Positions 43,447 to 51,579 of a DNA stretch of 64,000 nucleotides are shown piece by piece. Below the pieces are notes generated by a model. That model saw only the letters and a program-made list of their open reading frames with translations. It ran no database searches and was not told the origin of the DNA. The first letter of the stretch is position 1; each line of letters opens with the position of its first letter. Made by a program: the position numbers and the translations under genes. The stretch comes from DSNY01 sp040752195 (GTDB taxonomy: Bacteria; Pseudomonadota; Gammaproteobacteria; Burkholderiales; Burkholderiaceae_F), in NCBI GenBank assembly GCA_040752195.1, contig JBFMFC010000008.1, forward strand, positions 1 through 64,000, given 5' to 3'.

Positions 43447-44646
43447 TCAGTGTGCGCCGCGGCCGGCGGAACGGGAGTGCAGCGGGCCGAACCAGAACGC
43501 GCGCGGGCGGTGCTCGTGCAGCCCGCGTAGCGCCGGATGCGCAAAGCGAACCACCCGCGGCCGAACGACCAGGTTGGTCGCGATCATCTGCGCCGCGTCG
43601 TCGGTGTGCTCGATCACATAGGCGTGGCCGTACGGCTTGTAGACGACATTGCCTGCGAGCCGCACGTGCGGGGAACCGGCGATGACGACGCCCCGCTGGA
43701 ACGACTGATGAATCAGACAGTCGATCGCGCAGCTCGCGGTCGAATCACCGTTCGCGATCCACTGCAGCGGAAAGCGTTCGCCGTGGTTGAATTGTCCCAT
43801 CCGGCGGAATTCGACATGGCGGAAGCGCCCGCTCGACGTGCGCGCGCCTTCGCCGGCGGCTTCCGGCGTTCCGCTTCCGATCAGGCAGTGCGCACCGAAC
43901 CCGCCGGCCGTCGACCCCTCCGCGCCTTCGACGACGATGCTTCGCGACAGCAGCACGACCTTGGCGACGGCCGACGGCGGCGCACGCAGCACCGGCGCGT
44001 TGCGGCCGAGGTGACGGTGTTGCAGCGGGCGATCGAGCGCCAGCGTGCAGCGGTCGTGCTCGACACCGACGACGGTGCGTTCTTCGACCAGCGGCAGTTC
44101 GGCGCCGCCCGAGGCGATCGCCACGGACTCGCCCGGCAGCCAGTCCACCGGCTGCGCGAGCCGAACGAAGTTCGCACCGACGATGGTCGAGTCGCCGAGC
44201 GCAACCCAGCTCGCGCGGCGCCGGCCGCTCAGTTCGATCGTTCCGCCGCGGACCGCTGCAAGGAATTTGGTGCCGAGGCCCTGCACGCTCGCGTCCGACG
44301 CAACGCCGCGCAGCGACAGCGTCAGGCGCTCGCCGCGCGGCGCCTCGCCGCTGCCGGCGCGCAGCACACCGCCGCCGTCGACGAGGATCCAGTTCGAGCG
44401 AACCGTCAGGTCGACCGGCGCGAACTGCAGCGTGCCGAAGACGGTGATCGACGCGACGTCGACGTCCCGATCGACGACCACGCTGCGCCCGGCGCCGATG
44501 ACGACGTCGTCGCCCGACTGCGGGACGTGCCCGCCCCATGTGGCGGGGTCCGACCATGCAAGCGCATCGGTCGCCGGTTCGGTCGCTGCGCGCGGCGCGT
44601 CGTCGGCAACGGCTCTGCCGGCCGCCTGAAAGTCGAGGAAGCCCAT
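43447..44646 (-). CDS. G8-domain protein
   Basis: The 399-residue protein opens with a G8 domain (about 28-150): WSDPATWGGHVPQSGDDVVI, a FGTLQF turn and WILVDGGGVLRAGSGEAP, with the recurring glycines and beta strands. Right-handed beta-helix-like strands follow (about 150-380; HVEFRRMGQFNHGERFPLQW, GHAYVIEHTDD), as in the CEMIP/PKHL1 group. No signal peptide is evident. Function in bacteria is unknown; a carbohydrate-related role is a guess. It is downstream of lpdA by 212 bases with no obvious terminator. Confidence 0.75.
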   Translation of the reverse strand: MGFLDFQAAGRAVADDAPRAATEPATDALAWSDPATWGGHVPQSGDDVVIGAGRSVVVDRDVDVASITVFGTLQFAPVDLTVRSNWILVDGGGVLRAGSGEAPRGERLTLSLRGVASDASVQGLGTKFLAAVRGGTIELSGRRRASWVALGDSTIVGANFVRLAQPVDWLPGESVAIASGGAELPLVEERTVVGVEHDRCTLALDRPLQHRHLGRNAPVLRAPPSAVAKVVLLSRSIVVEGAEGSTAGGFGAHCLIGSGTPEAAGEGARTSSGRFRHVEFRRMGQFNHGERFPLQWIANGDSTASCAIDCLIHQSFQRGVVIAGSPHVRLAGNVVYKPYGHAYVIEHTDDAAQMIATNLVVRPRVVRFAHPALRGLHEHRPRAFWFGPLHSRSAGRGAH

Positions 44647-44858
44647 GTCTCCCTGAGCGTGTGATCGATCCCTCTGCGGGGACTACGCGTGAGTTGTTGC
44701 AATCAAGAGGGCAAAGACTACACCGGACTTCGCATGCGGGCGAAGACACCAGAACGCGCGATGGCGCGTGTGCGAACGCGGCCGCGCGGCTTAACGCGGC
44801 TTGCGCGAGTCGGGGGCCAAGCGTCGCTTGCCCCTTCGTCGGCGATCGGCGCTTGCAC

Positions 44859-46679
44859 CTATTTGCGCGGCGGGGGAACGTCGGTGCAGACGCCTTCGTA
44901 GATCTCGGCGGCCATCCCGATCGATTCGCCGAGCGTCGGATGCGGGTGGATCGTGCGGCCGATGTCGGTCGCGTCGCAGCCCATTTCGATCGCCAATGCG
45001 ATCTCGGAAATCAGGTCGCCGGCGTGCGTGCCGACGATGCCGCCGCCGACGATGCGATGCGTGTCTTCGTCGAACAGCAGCTTGGTGAAGCCCTCGTCGC
45101 GCCCGTTGGCGATCGCGCGCCCGCTCGCGCTCCACGGAAACTTCGCAACGCCGACCCGCACGCCCTTCTGCTTGGCTTCGTCTTCGGTCAGACCCACCCA
45201 GGCCACCTCCGGGTCCGTGTACGCGACCGCAGGGATCACGCGCGCGTCGAAGTGCGACTTGTGTCCGGCGGCGGCTTCTGCCGCGACGTGGCCTTCGTGC
45301 ACCGCCTTGTGCGCGAGCATCGGCTGGCCGACGATGTCGCCGATCGCGAAGATGTGCGGCGCGCTGGTGCGCATCTGCGAATCGACCTCGACGTAGCCGC
45401 GCTCGGTGACCTTGACGCCGGCGCGCTCGGCGCCGATCTTGCGTCCGTTCGGGCTGCGTCCGACCGACTGCAGGATCATGTCGTAGCGCTGCGGCTCGGG
45501 CGACGCCTGTTCCCCTTCGAACCGCACCCATAGGCCGTCGGGCTTGGCTTCGGCAGCGACCGTCCGGGTCTTCAGCATCACCTTGTCGAAGCGGCCGGCG
45601 TTGTGCTTCTGCCAGACGCGCACGAGGTCGCGGTCGGCGCCGAGCATCAGGCCGTCCATCATCTCGACGATGTCGACGCGGCTGCCCAGCGTCGAATACA
45701 CGGTCGCCATCTCGAGCCCGATGATGCCGCCGCCGATGACCAGCATCCGCTGCGGGATCGTGGGCAGTTCGAGCGCGCCGGTGGAGTCGACGATGCGCGG
45801 ATCGTCGGGCAGGAACGGCAGCCGCACCGCCGCCGAGCCCGCGGCGATGATCGCGCGGTCGAAGCGGATCGTCTTCTTCTCGCCGGTCTTGTCCTGGCCG
45901 TCGCCCGTGGTCAGCTCGACTTCGAGATGGTTCGGCCCGACGAAGCTGCCGTAGCCGCGGACCACGGTCACCTTGCGCATCTTCGCCATCGCGGCGAGCC
46001 CGCCGGTGAGCTTGCCGACGACTTTCGCCTTGTGAGCGCGCAGCTTTGCGAGGTCGACCGCCGGCTTGCCGAACGCCACCCCCAAGTCGGCGAAGTGCGC
46101 AGCTTCGTCCATCACCGCTGCCACGTGCAGCAGCGCCTTCGAGGGGATGCAGCCGACGTTCAGACACACGCCGCCGAGCGATCCGTAGCGCTCGACGAGC
46201 ACCGTCTTCATTCCGAGGTCGGCCGCGCGGAACGCCGCCGAATAGCCGCCGGGGCCGGCGCCGAGCACGAGCATGTCGCAGTCAATGTCGGCAGCGATGG
46301 CGGGGCGCTGCACGGCGGAGGTCGGAGACATCCCCCCCGCCGCCCCTTTCTCCTCAAACGGGGGTGAGGCCGCCTGCCGGGGCTCGCGGCCCCCTTTCGC
46401 AGAGGGGGGCTCGGCGGGAGTTCCTGCCGCCGCAGCTTCGCTTGGCTCCAGTTCCAGAATGACGCTGCCCTCGGAAACCTTGTCCCCGAGCTTCACCCGC
46501 ATCGCCTTGACCCGCCCGGCGTGCGACGACGGGATCTCCATCGACGCCTTGTCGCTCTCCACCGTGATCAGCGACTGATCCTTGGCAACCACGTCGCCGG
46601 CCTTGACGAGCACCTCGATGACTTCCACGTCCTTGTAGTCGCCGATGTCCGGAACCTTCACTTCGATCGTCTGGCTCAT
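44859..46679 (-). CDS. lpdA: Dihydrolipoyl dehydrogenase with N-terminal lipoyl domain (PDH E3)
   Basis: The 606-residue protein has a lipoyl domain (1-80; lipoylated Lys in ESDKASMEIP), a low-complexity linker (about 82-125) and the flavoprotein. The latter shows GAGPGGYSAAFRA, the redox disulphide GGVCLNVGCIPSKALLH, GGGIIGLEMA and the active-site HPHPTLGE. It reoxidises lipoamide for the pyruvate dehydrogenase complex. The linker is partly encoded by a palindromic GC-rich repeat. Last of the aceE-aceF-BPH-lpdA operon; it overlaps the BPH stop by four bases. Confidence 0.95.
   Translation of the reverse strand: MSQTIEVKVPDIGDYKDVEVIEVLVKAGDVVAKDQSLITVESDKASMEIPSSHAGRVKAMRVKLGDKVSEGSVILELEPSEAAAAGTPAEPPSAKGGREPRQAASPPFEEKGAAGGMSPTSAVQRPAIAADIDCDMLVLGAGPGGYSAAFRAADLGMKTVLVERYGSLGGVCLNVGCIPSKALLHVAAVMDEAAHFADLGVAFGKPAVDLAKLRAHKAKVVGKLTGGLAAMAKMRKVTVVRGYGSFVGPNHLEVELTTGDGQDKTGEKKTIRFDRAIIAAGSAAVRLPFLPDDPRIVDSTGALELPTIPQRMLVIGGGIIGLEMATVYSTLGSRVDIVEMMDGLMLGADRDLVRVWQKHNAGRFDKVMLKTRTVAAEAKPDGLWVRFEGEQASPEPQRYDMILQSVGRSPNGRKIGAERAGVKVTERGYVEVDSQMRTSAPHIFAIGDIVGQPMLAHKAVHEGHVAAEAAAGHKSHFDARVIPAVAYTDPEVAWVGLTEDEAKQKGVRVGVAKFPWSASGRAIANGRDEGFTKLLFDEDTHRIVGGGIVGTHAGDLISEIALAIEMGCDATDIGRTIHPHPTLGESIGMAAEIYEGVCTDVPPPRK
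46331..46410. repeat. REP-like palindromic repeat inside the lpdA linker
   Basis: Two C-run/G-run hairpins lie back to back: CCCC to GGGG at about 46343-46364, and CCCCCT to AGGGGG at 46390-46408. The composition stands out from the coding sequence. It encodes about 28 residues of linker in frame, between the lipoyl and flavin domains. Confidence 0.45.
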
Positions 46680-47257
46680 GTGGTCTCTCCGCCCGCCAGC
46701 GGCAGGCTGAACACGCGCACCGGCAGCGCTGAACTCTTGTCGAACTCGGCACCCGCCTTGACGCCGACCTCGGCGATCGCGCGCGCCGACTTCAAACGGT
46801 CATACGCCGCGTACATCGCCCCGAGCGCAAAGTTGCGGCCCGAGCCGATGCCCCAGAACCGCTCGAAGCTGAACACTTCGCGGTACGAGTACACGCCATA
46901 GATTCCGGTCGGATTCGCGATCACCGCGGTGATCTGCGACGACTCGTACGGGTCGGATTCGTCTTCCTTCGGGTTGAGGAAGTACTTCTCTTTGAGCACC
47001 GCGTGCAGCCGCTGGAAGGTCGTGAAGATCTGCTGCCGGCCGCCGAGCCGGCATTCCTCGCCCAGGTTGCGCAGCGCCTCGGCGAGCACGGCAAAGTGCG
47101 CGGTGCTGCCCGCCAGCCCGATGTACGAATCGCCGACCCGGATGATCTTCTCGTTGACCTCGTAGCCGTGCGGCAGCCGGGTCTCGCCAAAGGTCACGAG
47201 CGCGTCCGACGCGATCGCGATCTCGTTGTTCTTCTTGACGACGACGATCGTGGTCAC
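46676..47257 (-). CDS. Betaproteobacterial proteasome homologue (BPH-type Ntn hydrolase)
   Basis: The 193-residue protein begins MTTIVVVKKNNEIAIASDAL, the start of a proteasome beta-type fold with Thr2 as the candidate N-terminal nucleophile after Met removal. It resembles HslV but departs after residue 20 (GETRLPHGYEVNEKIIRVG, AGSTAHFAVLAEALR). Asp18 and Lys33-like positions of the Ntn site appear present. This fits the BPH family, which assembles into double rings. GTG 47257 starts two bases after the aceF stop, and its end overlaps lpdA. No hslU or ATPase lies nearby. Confidence 0.8.
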   Translation of the reverse strand: MTTIVVVKKNNEIAIASDALVTFGETRLPHGYEVNEKIIRVGDSYIGLAGSTAHFAVLAEALRNLGEECRLGGRQQIFTTFQRLHAVLKEKYFLNPKEDESDPYESSQITAVIANPTGIYGVYSYREVFSFERFWGIGSGRNFALGAMYAAYDRLKSARAIAEVGVKAGAEFDKSSALPVRVFSLPLAGGETT

Positions 47258-47259
47258 GG

Positions 47260-48588
47260 CTACAGCAGCACCCGCCTGAAGTCGGCCAGAATCTGGGCGA
47301 GGTACGCGTTGAACCGCGCCGCCGACGCACCGTCGACCACGCGGTGGTCCCACGACAGCGACAGCGGCAGGACGAGTCGCGGGATGAACTGCTTGCCGTC
47401 CCACACCGGCTTCGTCGTCGAGCGGCACACGCCGAGGATCGCCACTTCCGGCGCGTTGACGATCGGCGTGAAGTAGGTGCCGCCGATGCCGCCGAGCGAG
47501 GAGATCGAGAACGTTCCGCCCTGCATGTCGCCCGGCGCGAGCTTGCCGTCGCGCGCCTTGGCGGCGAGTGCGGCGGTCTCCTGCGCGATCTCGAAGATGC
47601 CCTTCTTGTCGGCGTCCTTGATCACGGGAACGACCAGCCCGTTCGGCGTGTCCGCCGCGAAGCCGATGTGCCAGTAGTTCTTGCGGATGATCGCGTCGCC
47701 CTCGGGGGCGAGCGAGCTGTTGAAGTCGGGGAACTTTTTCAGCGCTGCTACGCAGGCTTTGATCAGGAAGGCGAGCATCGTGACCTTGACGCCGCTTTTC
47801 TCGTTCTCCTTATTCAACTGCACGCGGAAGGATTCCAGCTCGGTGATGTCGGCGTCCTCGTGGTTCGTGACGTGCGGGATCATCACCCAGTTGCGCGCCA
47901 GGTTCGGCCCCGACAGCTTCTTGATGCGCGACATCTCGACGCGCTCGACCGGGCCGAACTTGGCGAAGTCGACCTGCGGCCACGGAATCACACTCAGACC
48001 GCCGACGGCGGCGCCGGCGGCCGGTGCCGCGACCGGCCGCGCACCGCCCGTCAGCGCACGCTTCACGTACTCGCGCACGTCGTCGTGCGTGATGCGGCCG
48101 TTCGGTCCGGTGCCGGCGACCTGCGTGAGATCGACGCCCAGTTCGCGCGCGAACTTGCGCACCGAAGGCGACGCGTGCGGCTTGGCGCCCGCCGGGCGCG
48201 GTTCGACCGGCGCAGGCGGCGCGACCATGTCGGTCGCGTAGTCGGTCGATGGCGGCGAGGCCGGTACCGCCGGTGTCGGCGCGGGCGCCGGCGCGGGCGC
48301 GGGTGCCGGTGCGGCCTGCGCGGGCGGCGGCGGCGCAGCGGCCACTTCGCTCGACTCGAGCATCAGGATCGGCGAGCCCTGCGAGACCTTGTCGCCGATT
48401 TTTACCCGCAGCGACTGCACGCGTCCCGCGGCCGGGCTGGGAATCTCCATCGACGCCTTGTCGCTCTCGACCGTGATCAGCGACTGGTCCTTGGCGACCG
48501 TGTCGCCCTCTTTCACCAGGACCTCGATCACTTCGACATCCTTGAAGTCGCCGATGTCCGGGACCTTCACCTCGACCGTCTGGCCCAT
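47260..48588 (-). CDS. aceF: Dihydrolipoyllysine acetyltransferase (PDH E2)
   Basis: The 442-residue protein has one lipoyl domain (1-80; ESDKASMEIP), an Ala/Pro-rich swinging linker (about 85-130), a subunit-binding domain (ASPSVRKFARELGVDLTQV, about 140-175) and the acyltransferase core ending LSWDHRVVDGASAARF (catalytic His and Asp). It transfers acetyl from lipoamide to CoA. The start has GGAGAC eight bases upstream. It follows aceE by 50 bases. Confidence 0.95.
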   Translation of the reverse strand: MGQTVEVKVPDIGDFKDVEVIEVLVKEGDTVAKDQSLITVESDKASMEIPSPAAGRVQSLRVKIGDKVSQGSPILMLESSEVAAAPPPPAQAAPAPAPAPAPAPTPAVPASPPSTDYATDMVAPPAPVEPRPAGAKPHASPSVRKFARELGVDLTQVAGTGPNGRITHDDVREYVKRALTGGARPVAAPAAGAAVGGLSVIPWPQVDFAKFGPVERVEMSRIKKLSGPNLARNWVMIPHVTNHEDADITELESFRVQLNKENEKSGVKVTMLAFLIKACVAALKKFPDFNSSLAPEGDAIIRKNYWHIGFAADTPNGLVVPVIKDADKKGIFEIAQETAALAAKARDGKLAPGDMQGGTFSISSLGGIGGTYFTPIVNAPEVAILGVCRSTTKPVWDGKQFIPRLVLPLSLSWDHRVVDGASAARFNAYLAQILADFRRVLL

Positions 48589-48638
48589 CGTCGTGTCTCC
48601 GTTGTTCTCGCTGGCCGCGCCACGGCGCGGCATGCGCG

Positions 48639-51353
48639 TCAGGCGCGCGTCGGGTTCGGTTTGTTCGGATCGATGCCGTACTTCTTGATCGCCTCGGCGA
48701 CCTTGGCCATCGGCAGCGCGCCCTCTTCGGCGAGCGCGCGCAGCGCGGCGATCGTCACGAAGCGGCGGTCGACCTCGAAGAACTCGCGCAGCTTCTCGCG
48801 CGTGTCGGAGCGGCCGAAGCCGTCGGTGCCGAGCACGTGATACGCGCGGCCCTTCGGCAGATACGGCCGGATCTGATCGGCGAACAGCCGCATGTAGTCG
48901 GTCGACGCGACGATCGGGCCGGCGGTGCGCTCGAGTTTCTCGGTGACGTAGGCCTTCTTCGGCTTCTTGTCGGCGGGGTGCAGCAGGTTCCAGCGCTCGC
49001 AATCGATTCCGTCGCGCCGCAGTTCGGTGAAGCTGGTGACGCTCCAGACGTCGCCGGCAACGCCCCAGTCGCGCTCGAGCAGGTCGGCGGCGGCGATGAC
49101 CTCGCGCAGGATCGTCCCGCTGCCGAGAAGCTGGACGCGCGGAATCGACAGACCCTTGCCGCTGCCGGCCATGCCCTCCTTGAACAGGTACATGCCCTTG
49201 AGAATGCCCTCCTCCTGGCCGCGCTTGAGGCCCGGGTGCGGGTAGTTCTCGTTCATCAGCGTGACGTAGTACCAGACGTTGTCCTGCTCCTCGACCATGC
49301 GCTTCAGCCCCGCCTGCAGGATCACCGCGACCTCGTGCGCGAACGTCGGGTCGTAGCTGATGCAGTTCGGAACGGTCGCGCTCAACAGGTGCGAATGCCC
49401 GTCCTGGTGCTGCAGGCCTTCGCCGTTGAGCGTCGTGCGGCCGCTGGTGGCGCCGAGCAGGAAGCCGCGCGACTGCATGTCCCCGGCCGCCCAGCACAGG
49501 TCACCGACGCGCTGGAAGCCGAACATCGAATAGAAGATGTAAAAGGGGATCATGATGCGGTCGCTCGTCGAATACGACGTCGCGGCTGCGATCCAGTCCG
49601 CCATCGCGCCCGCCTCGTTGATGCCTTCCTCCAGGATCTGTCCGGCTTTGTCCTCGCGGTAGTACGCCACCTGGTCGCGGTCGACCGGCTCGTACAGCTG
49701 TCCCTGCTGGCTGAAGATGCCGAGCTGCCTGAACATCCCTTCCATGCCGAACGTGCGCGCCTCGTCCGGAATGATCGGAACGACGCGCGGACCCACGCCG
49801 CCGTCGCGCACGAGCTGCGTCAGGAAACGCACGAACGCCTGCGTCGTGCTGATCTCGCGGCCTTCGGCGGTCGGCTCGAGGATCGCCTTGAATGCGTCGA
49901 GCCCGGGCACCGTGAGTTTCTCCGACGACACGCGCCGCCGCTGCGGCAGATAACCGCCGAGCGCGCGCCGCCGCTCGTGCAGGTACTTGATCTCCGGCGA
50001 AGTGTCGGCGGGCTTGTAAAAAGGCACGTCGTCGATCTCGTCGTCGGGAATCGGGATCGCGAAGCGGTCGCGGAACTCGCGCACCGCCTCGGTATCGAGC
50101 TTCTTGACTTGGTGCGTCGGGTTCTTCGCTTCGCCGATCTTGCCCATGCCGAAGCCCTTGACGGTCTTCGCCAGGATCACGGTGGGCTGCCCTTCGTGCT
50201 TGACCGCCGCGGCGTACGCCGCGTAGATCTTGTGCGGATCGTGGCCACCGCGGTTCAGCCGCCAGATGTCCTCGTCGGTCATCCGCGACACCAGTTCGAG
50301 CGTCTGCGGGTACTTGCCGAAGAAGTGCTTGCGCACGTAGGCGCCGTCCTTGGCCTTGTAGTTCTGGTATTCGCCGTCGACGGTTTCCTCCATCAGCCGC
50401 AGCAGCCAGCCGTCCTTGTCCTTGGCGAGCAGCGGATCCCAGTACGAACCCCAGATCACCTTGATCACGTTCCAGCCGGCGCCGCGGAAGCTGCCTTCGA
50501 GCTCCTGGATGATCTTGCCGTTGCCGCGCACCGGTCCGTCGAGCCGCTGCAGATTGCAGTTGACGACGAAGATCAGGTTGTCGAGCTTCTCGCGCGCGGC
50601 CATGCCGATCGCGCCCATCGACTCCGGCTCGTCCATCTCGCCGTCGCCGCAGAAGCACCACACTTTGCGGCCGCTGGTGTCGGCGATGCCGCGGTTGTGC
50701 AGGTACTTCAGGAAGCGTGCCTGGTAGATGGCCTGCAGCGGTCCGAGGCCCATCGAGACCGTCGGGAACTGCCAGAAGTCCGGCATCAGCTTCGGATGCG
50801 GGTACGAAGTGACGCCCTTGCCGTCGACGTCGCGTCGGAAGTTGTCCAACTGCTCGGCGGTCAGCCGGCCTTCGAGGAAAGCGCGCGCGTACACGCCCGG
50901 CGACGAGTGCCCCTGGAAGTAGATCAGGTCGCCGCCGAAGTCCGCGGTCGGTGCGCGCCAGAAGTGATTGAAGCCGACCTCCATCAGCGTGCCCACCGAC
51001 GCATAGCTGGCGATGTGCCCGCCGAGGTCGCCGTCACGGCGGTTGGCGCGCACGACCATCGCCATCGCGTTCCAGCGGACGTACGCGCGGATCCGCTCTT
51101 CGATCGCGTGGTCGCCCGGCGACCTCTCTTCGAGATGGGGCGGGATCGTGTTGATGTACGCGGTGTTCGGCGAGAACGGGATGTAGGCGCCGGACCGCCG
51201 CGCCTTGTCGATCAGCCGCTCGAGCAGGTAGTGCGCGCGGTACGCGCCTTCCCGTTCGAGCACGGCATCGAGCGCGTCGAGCCACTCCTGCGTCTCGAGC
51301 GCATCGGGATCGTTGGCGGCTGCAGCCGCCGGGACTTTCGGAATCGCGGACAT
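48639..51353 (-). CDS. aceE: Pyruvate dehydrogenase E1 component (homodimeric)
   Basis: The 904-residue protein is full length. The thiamine diphosphate motif is GDGEMDEPESMGAIGMA to VVNCNLQRLDG (about 235-275). The N-terminal QEWLDALDAVLEREGAYRAH and SKFVMVMRAN-like AMVVRANRRDGDLGGHIAS are typical of AceE. It decarboxylates pyruvate and acetylates E2 lipoamide. ATG 51353 has GAGGAGAC upstream. A TTGAAA-17-TAGAGT promoter precedes it. First gene of the complex operon, divergent from the histidine kinase. Confidence 0.97.
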   Translation of the reverse strand: MSAIPKVPAAAAANDPDALETQEWLDALDAVLEREGAYRAHYLLERLIDKARRSGAYIPFSPNTAYINTIPPHLEERSPGDHAIEERIRAYVRWNAMAMVVRANRRDGDLGGHIASYASVGTLMEVGFNHFWRAPTADFGGDLIYFQGHSSPGVYARAFLEGRLTAEQLDNFRRDVDGKGVTSYPHPKLMPDFWQFPTVSMGLGPLQAIYQARFLKYLHNRGIADTSGRKVWCFCGDGEMDEPESMGAIGMAAREKLDNLIFVVNCNLQRLDGPVRGNGKIIQELEGSFRGAGWNVIKVIWGSYWDPLLAKDKDGWLLRLMEETVDGEYQNYKAKDGAYVRKHFFGKYPQTLELVSRMTDEDIWRLNRGGHDPHKIYAAYAAAVKHEGQPTVILAKTVKGFGMGKIGEAKNPTHQVKKLDTEAVREFRDRFAIPIPDDEIDDVPFYKPADTSPEIKYLHERRRALGGYLPQRRRVSSEKLTVPGLDAFKAILEPTAEGREISTTQAFVRFLTQLVRDGGVGPRVVPIIPDEARTFGMEGMFRQLGIFSQQGQLYEPVDRDQVAYYREDKAGQILEEGINEAGAMADWIAAATSYSTSDRIMIPFYIFYSMFGFQRVGDLCWAAGDMQSRGFLLGATSGRTTLNGEGLQHQDGHSHLLSATVPNCISYDPTFAHEVAVILQAGLKRMVEEQDNVWYYVTLMNENYPHPGLKRGQEEGILKGMYLFKEGMAGSGKGLSIPRVQLLGSGTILREVIAAADLLERDWGVAGDVWSVTSFTELRRDGIDCERWNLLHPADKKPKKAYVTEKLERTAGPIVASTDYMRLFADQIRPYLPKGRAYHVLGTDGFGRSDTREKLREFFEVDRRFVTIAALRALAEEGALPMAKVAEAIKKYGIDPNKPNPTRA

Positions 51354-51416
51354 CGCTGTCTCCTCGGAATGTTCGCCGCGCGCGGCCACGCGACCGTGGG
51401 CGAAGTGCGCCTACGG

Positions 51417-51445
51417 ACTCTAACAGCGCCGATGACATCTTTCAA
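51417..51445 (-). promoter_or_regulatory. Sigma-70-type promoter for the aceE operon
   Basis: On the - strand TTGAAA (51445-51440) and TAGAGT (51422-51417) are separated by 17 bases. Transcription would begin near 51410, giving a leader of about 57 bases to ATG 51353. The remaining divergent interval up to the kinase start holds AT-rich patches around 51440-51470 but no clear operator. Confidence 0.6.
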
Positions 51446-51579
51446 ATAGCGGCATGTCGTCCCGGATAATGAAACTCCCGCACAGCGGCGGTCGCGAACC
51501 GGCCGCAGTTGCGTCGCTAATATGCAGTGCGCACGGGCGGCCGCATCCGCATTCCGCCGCATCCAACGCACTGTGCCCC

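Noticed and set aside
44647..44858. A small gene between lpdA and the G8 gene
   Set aside because: Only short frames without a ribosome-binding site or recognisable pattern were found.
48837..51449. An 870-codon + strand frame opposite aceE
   Set aside because: It is a shadow of aceE. Codon composition and lack of motifs rule it out.
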